A DNA stretch of 64,000 nucleotides, taken from positions 448,294-512,293 of the forward strand of contig WELA01010214.1 of NCBI GenBank assembly GCA_009602735.1, written 5' to 3'. Below the pieces are notes generated by a model. The model ran no database searches. It was not told where the DNA came from and was given only the letters and a program-made list of their open reading frames with translations. How positions within the stretch are numbered: position 1 is the stretch's first letter; each line of letters starts with the position of its first letter. The translations under genes were made by a program, and so were the position numbers. The stretch is from Mesotaenium endlicherianum. Lineage: Eukaryota > Streptophyta > Zygnematophyceae > Zygnematales > Mesotaeniaceae. This document shows, piece after piece, positions 51,081-61,697 of the stretch.

Positions 51081-53165
51081 GAGGTACCTCCTCAACCTGA
51101 AGAAGTAGTGGAGAAAAAGGTAAGCCCTCCGGAGTACCCTACTGCTGCAAAAATTATTACCCGGTACACGGATGTATTTAATATGCCTCCAGGACTACCC
51201 CCTAAGAGGGAAGTAGATCATAGGATTGATTTATTACCTGGGAGTCAGCCACTCTGGCAACGCTTTTATGGCTTGTCTTATGTGGAGAGCGAGGAGTTCA
51301 AAACAGAGATTGTAGAGCTTGAGGAAAATGGTTATATTCCCCCAAATAAATCACCTTACGGCGCACCCATCCTATTCGTTGACAAAAAGGATGGCAGTAT
51401 GTGGATGTGTGTGGGTTACAGAGCTCTGAACAGAATTACAGTAAAGAATAAGTATGCTTTACCCAGAATCAAGGACTTGCTTGATACCCTGTCTGGTGCT
51501 AAGGTGTTGAGTAAGATAGATCTCAAGAGTGGTTATCCTCAAATCAGAAGTGCTGAGGGGGATGAACACAAGACTGCCTTCCGCACACGTTATGATCACT
51601 ATGAGTTTAATGTGATGCCATTTGGATTGACTAATGCTCCTGCGACCTTCATGGGTGCTATGAATGACATTTTCAGACCTTACCTGGATAAGTTTGTGCA
51701 AGTTTTCCTGGATGATGTTTTTATTTTCTCTAAAGATGAAGCTCAGCACGCTGAACACTTAAAGACAGTCATGGACACTCTGAGAAGAAATCACTTGTAT
51801 GCTAAAATGAGCAAGTGTGATTTCTTTAAGGAAAGTATTAAATTCTTAGGCCACGTTGTCAGTAAAGAAGGCATCAGTGTGGATCCTAAGAAAGTCCAGA
51901 CCATAAGGGACTGGCCAGTACCACAGTGTGTCTCTGAAGTTAGATCCTTCCTCGGGTTGGCTAACTACTATAGGAGATTTATTGAGAATTCTTCTACAAA
52001 GGCCAGTAAACTGACTGACCTTACTACGAAATACATAGGATATGTGTGGGGGGAAGAGCAGCAGGCTGCCTTCCAGACCCTTAAATATGCTCTATGTTCT
52101 GCCCCAGTGCTAGCCGTGTATGACCCCAGCAAACCGGTGCAGGTGGTCACTGATGCCTCTGACTTTGCCATGGGTGCTATTTTGTTGCAGCCTGCTGACA
52201 AAACCACAAAGGATGGTAAGGTACGGCAGGAGTGGCATCTTGTACTGTACGAGTCTATGAAATTTAATCCAGCGGAGATTAATTACTTAGTGCATGATAA
52301 AGAACTGCTAGCTATCATTCATGTGCTCAAACAGTGGAGAGCATACTTACATGGTAAAGCTTTTAAGGTGATTACAGATCATCTAGCTCTGACTCACTTC
52401 CAGAAGAAATTTAAGCTGTCAAGGAGGGAGAACCGCTGGAGCCAGATGCTGGAGCAGTTTCAAGTCCAGATCGACTACAAATCAAGGAAGTTGAATCCTG
52501 CTGATGCACTCTCTAGAAGACCTGACTTGCAAGAAAGGAACTTTAGTCAGCATGCTGTAGATAAAGTCCTGTGTGCACTCACTTCACTGAAGGTGAAAAA
52601 GTCCTTCTTTGAACAACTTAGGAAAGCCTACCTTTCTGACCCAACATTTGAGCCCAGCCCCATCACTGGTGTGTGTCGTGCCACTACACTCGGGTATAAG
52701 CTTAAGGGAGGGGTCTGGGTGACTGAAACCACTTCAGGCAGGCTGAAGCTGGTCATTCCTAATAACTTGGAAATAAGGTCGCTTTTATTGAGTCAAGCAC
52801 ATGATAGTTTACTGGGTGGGCATTTGGGGCAGGCCAAAACTGTTGGCAAACTGGCAAAATATTATCATTGGGAGGGATTACCTCGGGAGGTCTTGAAATA
52901 CGTTAAGTCCTGTGACCAGTGTCAAAAGAACAAGTCTAGGCACACACCACCGGGGGGCCTCTTACAACCGCTGCCCATCTCAGCTGGCCGCTGGGAAACA
53001 ATATCCATGGACTGGGTGGTCACATTGCCACAAATTGCCAATGGGCATGATTCGATACTGTTAGTTGTGGATAAACTGACAGAAATGGTCATTTTCATCC
53101 CCACAACTGTCAAAGTGATTGCACTTGAAACAACGAGACAGTTCTACAACCATGTAGTATGCTAA
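50967..53165 (+). CDS. pol: RT - RNase H - integrase (N-terminal half) of inner E8, 732-codon frame
   Basis: The longest family A frame in the window. Linker [20 protein letters not shown] near residue 35; RT fingers [16 protein letters not shown] (about 130); palm [36 protein letters not shown] (about 215); catalytic FLDD near residue 246; RNase [13 protein letters not shown] (about 392), [15 protein letters not shown] (about 440) and [10 protein letters not shown]; integrase zinc finger [13 protein letters not shown] to CDQCQ (about 611-653); MDWVVTLP (about 680). It ends at TAA 53163 in place of a Gln codon. GYPQ replaces the family GYHQ. The ATG at 50967 is an accident of the upstream shift, not a true start. 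Confidence 0.9.
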   Translation: MANEGKEEASRRMQVAECNGVRQKLDRKEDRMSCLLLREVPPQPEEVVEKKVSPPEYPTAAKIITRYTDVFNMPPGLPPKREVDHRIDLLPGSQPLWQRFYGLSYVESEEFKTEIVELEENGYIPPNKSPYGAPILFVDKKDGSMWMCVGYRALNRITVKNKYALPRIKDLLDTLSGAKVLSKIDLKSGYPQIRSAEGDEHKTAFRTRYDHYEFNVMPFGLTNAPATFMGAMNDIFRPYLDKFVQVFLDDVFIFSKDEAQHAEHLKTVMDTLRRNHLYAKMSKCDFFKESIKFLGHVVSKEGISVDPKKVQTIRDWPVPQCVSEVRSFLGLANYYRRFIENSSTKASKLTDLTTKYIGYVWGEEQQAAFQTLKYALCSAPVLAVYDPSKPVQVVTDASDFAMGAILLQPADKTTKDGKVRQEWHLVLYESMKFNPAEINYLVHDKELLAIIHVLKQWRAYLHGKAFKVITDHLALTHFQKKFKLSRRENRWSQMLEQFQVQIDYKSRKLNPADALSRRPDLQERNFSQHAVDKVLCALTSLKVKKSFFEQLRKAYLSDPTFEPSPITGVCRATTLGYKLKGGVWVTETTSGRLKLVIPNNLEIRSLLLSQAHDSLLGGHLGQAKTVGKLAKYYHWEGLPREVLKYVKSCDQCQKNKSRHTPPGGLLQPLPISAGRWETISMDWVVTLPQIANGHDSILLVVDKLTEMVIFIPTTVKVIALETTRQFYNHVVC

Positions 53166-54105
53166 CATGGGCTACCCTCTAATATAATCTCAGACAGAGA
53201 CTTGAAATTTACCTGTAAGTTTTGGAGGGCTTTGATGGGGTTAATGGGAGTCAAGCAGCTGCTCAGCACAGCAAACCATCCTCAGACTGATGGGCAGACT
53301 GAAAGAACTAACAGAGTTTTGCAAGAGGTATTGAGAGCCTATATTAACCAAAAACAAGATAATTGGGATGACCTGTTACCTCATATCCAGTTTGCGGTCA
53401 ACTGTGCGGTGTACGCGTCAACGGGCAAGACTTCTTTTGAACTAAGCCTGGGTAGAGTCCCTAAGTCTCCTTTAGATGTCCTAGGGGAGTCTTTAACTCA
53501 CCTTAAAGGGATTGACAATCCAATCTCCCTCCAATTAACTCAGGAATTTGCTGACAACCTGTCAGAAGTCCAACATAATCTGCACAAAGCCCAAGAAAAC
53601 CAGTAAAAGTACGCTAATCAGCACCGTCGAGAACTGATCTTTTCTAAGGGCGATTTGGTCAAACTACATTCTCAGCACCTGTACCTCCCTGGTGTGGTCA
53701 AGAAAAAGCTTGGTCCTGTCTGGGTCGGTCCACATTCGGTGGTGCGCCGTGTCGGTCAGAATGCTTACAAACTGAACATGTCAGCAGAATACAAGGGTCA
53801 CCCGGTCTTTAATGTCTCCTTCCTGGAACCATACATCAAAGGGGACACACTGTTCACAGGTCGATTACCTGTCCAACCGAGACCGGTCCCCGCTGTTTGG
53901 GACGGTGACCCTGAGGAATATGAGGTTGAGGAGATTTTAGACGTGCGCTCGGTTCGTCGATCGTCTAAATATGTCATGAAGTACCTCATTTGATGGAAGG
54001 GTTACGATGCCTCTGGGGACACTCGGGCATGTAAGGACCATTTGACCAATGCCAAAGGGGCGTTGAAACGGTTCCACCTTTGGGCGGCTGGAGCCCCTCC
54101 ATAAC
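53166..54105 (+). pseudogene. pol: Integrase C-terminal half and chromodomain of inner E8
   Basis: NIISDRDLKFTCKFW, TDGQTERTNRVLQEV with the catalytic Glu (53287-), a stop at 53604, then LYLPGVVKKKLGPVWVGPHS (53679-), VVRRVGQNAYKL, and chromodomain KYVMKYLI, then a stop (53991, CGA to TGA) and WKGYDASGDT. Same layout as E2, with stops but few frameshifts. Confidence 0.86.
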
Positions 54106-54150
54106 GGTCATTTCAGTTGACACGGGAAGGTGACAGGAGGTCCTGTCTCC

Positions 54151-54300
54151 ATTTAAGTTGGAGGGAAAAATATATGACAGTTAGTGTGCGAGAGCGAGAA
54201 AGGGACAGTTATGTGAACCCTAAATGTCAGCATAGTGACAGATGGGACGGTTATGTGAATCCTAAGTGTCAGCATAGTGGCAGATGGGACAGCGTGGCCC
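54151..54300 (+). promoter_or_regulatory. Internal polypurine tract and 42-bp tandem repeat of E8
   Basis: ATTTAAGTTGGAGGGAAAAA (54151-54170), then two copies of a 42-bp unit (about 54205-54290) built on GTGAATCCTAAGTGTCAGC and CATAGTGGCAGATGGGAC. Confidence 0.55.
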
Positions 54301-54509
54301 ACATAAAGCACCTTGAGCGGAAGGAAAAAAGTCCTCGCACAGCAAAACATCACTTAACGCACCTTAAAACACATTCATACGTTTATGTCTAGCGCATCGC
54401 AATTACGTCAACTCCTAGCAATCACCCTGTAAGGTAAACAAGAGCGAATTCACCATACTAATACGGACTTACTTCCTTCCTGCAATTCCTATGACAAAGG
54501 TCGATATCC

Positions 54510-54516
54510 TACTAAC
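54510..54516 (+). promoter_or_regulatory. Branch-point-like TACTAAC before ORF3 of E8
   Basis: TACTAAC 25-30 nt before ATG 54541. The acceptor reads GTGCGG instead of GTGCAG, so splicing would be lost in this copy. Confidence 0.5.
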
Positions 54517-54540
54517 TTGTGCCCTGGTTACATGTGCGGG

Positions 54541-56063
54541 ATGGCTCCCACCACACAGAAGGAGGACAGAAAGCGCAAGGCAGAAGAAGCCAGGAGGACA
54601 ATGGAGCAATACCAGAAGCAGCTGGCGGCGACGTCCCTCACCAGGAGAGAACAAGAAAGGGTCCGCAGACAACAAGAGGCGGCAGAAGAAGCACAGAGGA
54701 AGAAGGATCAGGAAGCGGAAAACCTCAGGAAAGCTGAGGAGGAGAGACAGAAAAAACAACAAGAAGAAGCGGCAGCTGAAGCGGACAGGCAGAAGAGCTT
54801 GGCCACTTACAGGTATATTGTGGTGGATGGCCACAACTTTGATAACCTGAAGGAAGCATTGCTGGCAGCGCAGGAGATCAACAAGCTGGAACAGACAACA
54901 CTGCTACAGAGGGAAGGAGCTGCAGCACTGGATAGGTACATTGAGACACACACTGGTGTGGTCCTCTACGAAGATTATGCCAAGATGGTGGGCTATACAG
55001 CAGAGCACGCCCGGTACCTTGCAGATAATTCAAAGAACAAGCCGGTCCCAATACCGGGAATAGTGGGAGATCAGAGACTCATCAGGATGGTGAGCATGCG
55101 GCCCAATAGCTTAAAGGATACGGTATTCTACCTCACAGTACTGCCAGCTTACAATGAAGTTGAGAGAAGGAGCTGGGAGTACTTGGCCAAGGAAGCAGGA
55201 CAGCAGATGCTCTCTCCCCACTGGATCCCGTGTAAACTGAGGAAGGCTGAGCATGGACCCAGTACTACCAGCAGCCAACAGACTGGAGGCGGATGACCGT
55301 CACAAACAAAAAGCAGGAGTGTGACCGAGCCCAACCGGATCACTTCCACTATGGCCTGGACGGCTACCTCATCCTACCACCTCACATTGCCCCTTGGGAC
55401 CCCAGGCTGAATGGCTGCCTGAGCAATATGAAAGCAGAGACCAAAGAGCACAGGACGAGGGGGAGAGACTACTTCTGTAAGGGAAAGCATGTTTTTGTCA
55501 AATGGGCAAAGAATAAAGGTCGGATAGATATCAGCAGGCTGAAGGCCAAGCAACCTTCGGCGCGCCCTAAGAAAGGGAGGTCAGTAGACTACTCCATGTC
55601 TACCAAGGAGCAGGACGACTTAGTGGACAAGACTTCTACACTCTCAGAGGAGAAAGATGAAGAGGATGAGGAAGAAGAACAAGGCAGAGGAGAAGCATCA
55701 GGACCTGGTACTCAGGACACCCAGGGGCAGGCAAGAGCAGGGCTTCCTCAGGAGCCAAGATCAGGAATATGGCACTTGACCCCGGCCATGGAGGTAACTG
55801 AACCGCGCACTCGCTCCCCAAGTCCACCTGCCCAAGCAGGGGAAGAAGCTGACAAAGGCAGAAATCCCCAGAAAACAGGGGTGCCAGAAGAGGAACATCC
55901 GGGGTGGCCAGAGGTATGGCGGCCTCTCCCTTCGCTCAGGGGCATGTACCTCTTGCCAATGTATTTCAGCACCCTACTGGAATGCCTGTCTATGTGGGGA
56001 TCAATACCCAAGTGGTTGAAGAGCAGGCTACCATCCTTTGTTCTTCTTGAGGTCCAACTTTAG
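54541..56063 (+). pseudogene. ORF3 subtype II of E8
   Basis: Start MAPTTQKED at 54541. Coiled coil to about 54800 (RREQERVRRQQEAAEEAQRK); DNLKEALLAAQEINKLEQTT; VLYEDYAKMVGYTAEHARYL; YNEVERRSWEYLAKEAG; a 1-nt loss at about 55262 within the YYQQPTDWRW motif; then frame 55293-56063 with MTVTNKKQECDRAQPD, LPPHIAPWDPRLNGCLSNM, KGKHVFVKWAKN, RPKKGRSVDYSMSTKEQ, Glu-rich tail and Pro/Ser-rich end. After another shift near 55850 the GMYLLPMYF reading is an off-frame image of the HVPLANV box. No known domain. The second most complete copy. Confidence 0.79.
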
Positions 56064-56247
56064 AACAAACGGGGTTCTTTAGAAGGCCAGCTGACAGACC
56101 TAGAGGGGCTGTCCAGATCTAGGTCCAAATCTCAGTCTCCTGATCCTGAAGCCCCAGGAACAACCCCCTAGGTGACCGTCTGAAGAGGCAGTCAATGGGG
56201 GAGGCTGGTCAGGTTCAATTCCCTGACCAAAGACTTATGCAGTTTTA

Positions 56248-56283
56248 TGTTGTCGAGGCGACAACAAGTTAAGTTGGAGGGAT
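56248..56283 (+). promoter_or_regulatory. Hairpin and 3' polypurine tract of E8
   Basis: TGTTGTCG-AGG-CGACAACA (56248-56266), 17 nt AGTTAAGTTGGAGGGAT, LTR at 56284. Confidence 0.76.
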
Positions 56284-57001
56284 TGTAATGAATCAGTATA
56301 TTAGTAGATATAATGTTCATTTAAATATGATAGTTAATTAGGTTCAGCCTACTGAACTCTATGTAGTATTGAGTCTGCTGGACTTCATATAGTTATCAGT
56401 TTAAGGACTCAGCCGGAAGCAGCAGGCTGAAGCCAACTTAAGTCAGCTTGCTGACACATTCTTTGACGGCCAGCTAACTTCCGTACTCGGTTGCAGCGAA
56501 CTGCCTCGATATGCATCGAAGTGTGGTATGCTAGATGAATGGCCAGATGACATCCCTATGATGGATGGCGATTCGAGATGATGGGAGATGGCGGTGGATT
56601 TGGTTAACCGAGGTCCTACCAACGTGGTTAACTCCCGGGTAGGCGGTGCCATCGCACTGGCCGTTGAACAGTAAACTCATTCCATGTACATATGCTAGGC
56701 ATTGTTCTCGAGTTCGGCATTCGGAAACGAGGCCAACTCTCTGGTACAGCTTACTGAGAGAGATCTAATCCAAGGCGAGAAGCCATTGATACGCACTGTC
56801 TTCCAACCTTGCTTATGCATGAGTTTACTGATTGCAAGATTGATGCTAATTTACTTGCATTTGACTTACGAGTATTATTCACTGCTAGTGTATTGTCCTT
56901 TGCTGTTAAATCAATTAACGGAAAATACCATAAAGATTACTTGCTGATATGAAGATCTTTATTAATTGTTAATCGCATATTTGGTAAGTCGATTCATTTC
57001 A
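56284..57001 (+). repeat. 3' LTR of outer element in E8 (718 bp)
   Basis: Same length and variants as 46606-47323; differences between the two are mostly transitions, indicating an old insertion. Followed by AGTGG. Confidence 0.9.
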
Positions 57002-57245
57002 AGTGGAGTATCCACACATTACATGGACCGCTTGTATTGCTCATAGGGTTGATATTCTCTTGGAAGACATGGCCAAAGTGGCTTGGATTAAGGACTTAGT
57101 GGATAGATGTAAGCAAGTGGTGGTCTACATTCGGAACCACCACAAGCCTCTCGTCCTCTTTCGGAAGGAGTCATTGCTGAAGCTAAAGATGTGGTGCCAA
57201 ACTTGATTCTGGACGAGTATTATCATGCTTGGACAGCTATTTGAG
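57002..57245 (+). pseudogene. hAT transposase, coding block B
   Basis: Frame: EYPHITWTACIAHRVDILLE, DMAKVAWIKDLVDRCKQVVV, YIRNHHKPLVLFRKES, a degraded stretch, a stop at 57204 (CGA to TGA where hAT has T-R-F), then FWTSIIMLGQLFE ending at GAG/GTAATT (57245). YPHITWTACIAH is a strong plant hAT motif. It joins in frame to block C (VKQSLQV) across intron 2. Confidence 0.85.
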
Positions 57246-57296
57246 GTAATTCTATCATCTCTTCAAATACAAGTGTATATGATGTTATGATGTCAA

Positions 57297-58557
57297 TGAA
57301 ATGAATCTTGCTTATTCAAGATTAATATATTTCATTTAAATATATAAGAACAGAGATAGGTGGAAGCGTGTGAAATCAGGGAGCGATCTTCGCCCTTATA
57401 AGAATTCCGTGTACTCATCTACACCTCTTGAATCACTTACCGTAGTGTGCCATAGTTGCACACTACCACGAGGCACAAGTAAGAGGCGAGCTTGAGGACT
57501 TGAGCTTCTCCTTTAGAAACTCACGGCCTCTTGCCTACCAGGCATGCAAGCATGTATAGCACATTCACAACATCAGGGGACTGAATAGCAAAGGCGCTCT
57601 CATTCAGATGACCACAATGTAGCTCAAACACATCCCACTGACTTAGGTGCAAACCATGGAATCTGTCCGCTGTGTGACCCCAAAATGTCAGAGGGCAGAA
57701 CTCTGTCAATACTCCTCCAAATTGAGCAAACTTAACGGCAACGGATGCATCTTGACGAGACCGTTCCGAGAAGTCCTAGTTCGCTCCATTTGGAGCGCAA
57801 ACAAAGCAGCCATGTCAATTTCCGTGAAGGCTGGTCATTAGAACGAACCCAAAAAGTGCACACATCACTTGCAAATAAAAATCCGACTGTAAAGCCTACT
57901 GTCCAGAATGAGGGACCACGAGATCCCAGCCTGCTATGTACCTAGTGACCACCTGGTTGACCACGGCGCAAGGTGCGCCGTTTCGTGGGAAACCCGTTAA
58001 GTTGGGACCCACGGATCTAGGTATAACGACCATATTAATTGGTCGGTTGACTGAAGTCCTAACTGTTCAGTTGACTGACGACGGCTCCGCCTACCCAGGA
58101 GTTAACCACACTGGTAGGACATCGGTTTACCAAATCTCAGTCGACCTCCCGACTTTCAGTATACTTCGGTCACATGTGCCAATCCACAAATAACAATCTA
58201 AATGAATATGTCTATCCTCAGCGCCCTGAAGCTAAGTATATTGACTAATATCAAGCGAGCTTACTATATGTCAACCTACTGATATTATATCCTATATATA
58301 ACTGATATATGAATCTCAGCAAACTACACTATGATACAAAAGTCATCCTGCTGACCTTTTCAACAAAGTCAGCAAACTACACTATGGAACAAAAGTCATC
58401 CTGCTGACCTTTTTGACAAAGTAAGTAAACTCGCATTACATCGACATACATTCATTTAGATGAACTCGCACATGTGAGTATATAGATTTAATACTTATTT
58501 AGTGTTATATATTTATATATGCAATTAATTAAATAAATAATGAATTGATTCATTACA
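57297..58557 (-). repeat. Family B solo LTR (1261 bp), TSD GTCAA, in hAT intron 2
   Basis: Left edge TGAAATGAATCTTGC, right edge TTGATTCATTACA, flanked by GTCAA at 57292-57296 and 58558-58562. Termini resemble family A (TGTAATGAATC ... TTTCA) but the body differs. No internal region, so it is a solo LTR formed by LTR-LTR recombination. It contains a 53-bp tandem duplication (about 58317-58425) built on CAGCAAACTACACTATG and AAAAGTCATCCTGCTGACC. Confidence 0.87.
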
Positions 58558-59155
58558 GTCAATTACTAGTACTTCTTGAACGATGTTCCTAATATGCTAT
58601 GTGTCATTATGGTGCTCCAAAGCTGCTCCTGCAATTTTCAAGGGGAGGGGGAAGAGGGATGAGGGCAAAAGTTTACTTGGGTTCATCATCTAGTATTTAG
58701 ATTGTCTATTTTTGGAGACATTATCATTACTATTATGACTCTAACTGACTCGGCAGCAGCACTGTAGTCTGTCATAGAATTAACTTTCAGAGTGGATGAT
58801 GATGTAGGAGCTTAGCCTGTGTTATTTGCTCCATGTTGTTGAATATGTTTGCTGTATTTGGAGTCTGATATCTTCACTGTTTTGTTTTTTAAGTAACATT
58901 TTCATTGAGAATGCTTAACTTGTATGTTTTCCTTGACTGGGTGTGACAGTTTTGGAGTCTGGACAGGATGCATGGTCCATAGATGTTATATATGAAAAAT
59001 TCATGTGCTTATGTTTGTTTGTTGTTGGAAGTGTATGAACTTATTGCTTTCTGTTGAACATCTCTGGCAAAAACCAGAGTGCTTCACTGTTTCACTTGTA
59101 TTTGTTCCCCTCATATTGAACTTACAATTGCTACTGTTTCTTTTGCTCCTTGCAG
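58558..59155 (+). other. Rest of hAT intron 2
   Basis: Non-coding AT-rich DNA ending in a pyrimidine-rich run and TTGCAG at 59150-59155, a good splice acceptor. Confidence 0.6.
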
Positions 59156-60006
59156 GTGAAGCAGTCTTTGCAGGTCATGTTGTTGCGAGGTACTTGGAAA
59201 GAGCATGTGAGAGACCTTACTTCAGCTCAGAAGAAGGACTGTCTTGCTGCAATGACTGTAGTTGGTGATGGAGACTTCTGGGACAAAGTGAAGGTGCTGT
59301 TGAAGGTGATAAGAGGTTGGTGAAGCTACTCGAGGAATTGACGGGAACCAACCCGCCGTGGGTCTGGTGTACAATGCGCTGACTGAATTATTGGACTTCA
59401 TTAAGGCTTGGAAGGAGAGCAGCTGGACAGGTTGGTAGAGGTTGTCAAGGTCAGGTGGGACTTTTCCCATTCACCTTTGCATGCTGCTGGGTACATGCTA
59501 CACCCTCTCTTCCAGGTTCATGAGCACCATACTAATGAGGAAGTCATGAAGGGATAGTACTCTACTTTGCACAAGGTAGTCCTTGATGTAGAGGAGCAGG
59601 ATCTTATTAGAGAGCAGTAAGAGCATTATAAGGGGAGGGTTGGTTCTATTTTTAACAACCCTAAGGCAGATAAAGAAGCAGAGTCTAAGGCGGGAGTCTT
59701 TTGGTGGAAGAGTCATGGTTCTAGCACTTCTCAGTTGCAAAGTGTTGCATTTAAAGTCCTTGGTTTGGTGTCCTTTGCAAGCTCTTGTGAGAGGCATTGG
59801 TCGGAGTAAGATTTCATTTACAACAAGAAAGGGAATAGTCTCAAATAGTCTCGAGCTGAGAAGTTGGTAAAGGTGCATTCTCACTTAAGGCTAATTGAAG
59901 GAATGCAAAGGGGTGGGGTTAGAAGAGCTCCTGGCAGGCACCTTACACCTGTCTTTGAAGAAGAACCTGAATGTGGATCTCAAGTTTCAAAGGATGATGG
60001 GGTGTA
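59156..60006 (+). pseudogene. hAT transposase, coding block C with dimerisation domain
   Basis: Begins VKQSLQVMLLRGTWKEHVRD, LTSAQKKDCLAAMTVVGDGD, FWDKVKVLLKVIRG, then frameshifts near 59313 and 59425; pieces LVYNALTELLDFIKAW, VRWDFSHSPLHAAGYMLHPL, VEEQDLIREQ, GVFWWKSHGSSTSQLQSVAF, KVLGLVSFASSCERHWSE and, after a stop, DFIYNKKGNS follow. The last part is the C-terminal hAT dimerisation domain (S-S-C-E-R-x-W-S). It ends at TAG 60004. Three stops and at least two shifts: dead. Confidence 0.84.
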
Positions 60007-60769
60007 GCCTGTAGGCTGTCGCCTGTAGGTAGGATTAGAGATGTTAACTTGAGCTCTATTAAGCTTGAGCCTTGTACTGTGTGTGCATTCTGTAAAGAAT
60101 ATTCAACACTTTATTTCCTTGTGTAGAAAATATATTTCATTCCTAAGTATTACTCTTTTACAAATATTACTTCTCGCTTTAAGTTTGGTACTCAATGAGC
60201 TGCTCATAAGCTTTCCATCCTTCATATTGTGACTTGTTGTTGCTTTCAGTTTGGCAATTTAATGATATTCTCTTTGGTCATACATATCTGTGTTAATAGC
60301 TAGCATTAAAAGCATATGCCGTGCTCACCTTCCTATGAAACCATAAATACTTCAATGAATGTAAGTAGCAGGCTAGCAACACATTGCAAAATGTTGCTGT
60401 TCATAGTCATGTTTTATAGTTGTTAATATGAACCTATAAAGTAAGTGGAACATTGTCAAAACCATTCTATATTAAGCAGTAGACTTTGCGATGGCTTTTA
60501 ATAAAATAGAAGACTAAAGTCCAACATTTTGATCTCAAGTTTAGACCTTCAAACTTCTACAGACACCATCGCTGCAACAGCAGGCAAATTAAAGTGCACA
60601 AGCCAGAAATGTAAGACATGTGAATGATCCAATATGGACATGAGAAAATTTGTAGAAGAGTGCACTCATGATCATTCAGCAATACAACAAGTGCCAAGCA
60701 TGAAACTGTCATCACTAACCAGTAACACATATTACAATATGTGATATGTCAGCAAAAAGGCTGGTTCTG
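60007..60769. other. Downstream of hAT, no gene seen
   Basis: AT-rich, possibly the 3' untranslated and terminal part of the hAT element. I could not identify its terminal inverted repeat because the 5' end is lost. Confidence 0.4.
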
Positions 60770-60963
60770 TGTAATGAATCTGTATATTGGTAGATATAAT
60801 ATTTATGTAGATAGAATACTTAATTATGTTCAGTTTGCTAGACTTTAGTTAATATTTGATCTGCTGGACTTTAGATAATAATCAGTATAATGACTCAGCC
60901 GAGAGCAGCAGGCTGAAGTCAACATAGGCCAGCTTGCTGACACATTCTTTGACAGCAAGCTGA
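60770..60963 (+). repeat. Family A LTR, first 194 bp
   Basis: TGTAATGAATCTGTATATTGG up to GACAGCAAGCTGA, where a second LTR start follows directly. Confidence 0.8.
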
Positions 60964-61370
60964 TGTAATGGATCAGTATATTAGTAGATATAATATTCAT
61001 TTAAATGTAATAGTAAATTAAGTCCAGCTTGCTGAACTTTAGTTAATAGTCAGTCTGCTGGACTTCATATTTAGTATCAGTTTAATAACTCAGCCGGATG
61101 CAGCAGGCTGAAGTCAGCTTAAGTCAACTTGCTGACACATTCTTTGACAGCCAGCTGACTTCCGTACTCGATAGCAGCGAACTGCCTCGATATGCATCTA
61201 AGTGTTGTATGCTAGATGAATGGCCAGATGACATCCCTATGATGGATGGCGATTCGAGATGATGGGAGATGGCGGTGGATTTGGTTAACCGAGGTCCTAC
61301 CAACGTGGTTAACTCCCGGGTAGGCGGTGCCATCGCACTGACCGTTGAACAGTAAACTCATTCCATGTTC
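60964..61370 (+). repeat. Family A LTR, truncated at 61370
   Basis: TGTAATGGATCAGTATATTAG to CATTCCATGT, then fused to opposite-strand gag. Probably a rearrangement junction. Confidence 0.78.
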
Positions 61371-61697
61371 GCAGTGTTCTCCTGACTTAGCAAAGAAATG
61401 TTGGACATCAGGTGGAACAAGGTCATCCGGAGTGTGCACTCTCTGGAGATCTACATTGTTGATGGTCTCCTTCATCTATTTGTCAGGCATGCATAGTGAA
61501 TCCAGTTCAGTAGGACCCATAATACCTGCTACGAGGGCAGCTAGTGACGACTCACTATCTCTAGCATCCTCACAGTTAGTAGACTGGAAAACTGATTGTT
61601 GCTGTCTTTTAAAGGCTGGTTCTTTCTCTCGACCTTTGGAAGGTGCTTGACCGGACACTGCTCTCTGTAGTGACCCAGCTGCTGGCAATGGTAGCAA
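61371..61697 (-). pseudogene. pol: Start of pol frame in E9
   Basis: Overlaps gag in the -1 frame: FKRQQQSVFQS, SLAALVAGIMGPTELDSLCM, stop, then PPDVQHFFAKSGEHCE, cut at about 61370 before the protease. Confidence 0.7.

Larger units (their letters stand above)
46606..57001 (+). mobile_element. Family A composite E8 inserted in the hAT gene, TSD AGTGG
   Basis: Outer LTRs 46606-47323 and 56284-57001 are both 718 bp and share diagnostic variants. They are flanked by AGTGG at 46601-46605 and 57002-57006. A third, different LTR (48056-48776, 721 bp) with its own primer site and gag lies inside. It cuts the first gag copy after GNRNYYLI. Interpretation: a second family A element inserted into the outer one, then recombination between their similar 3' halves removed the extra DNA. 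The inner gag-pol and ORF3 subtype II follow in order. Confidence 0.9.
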
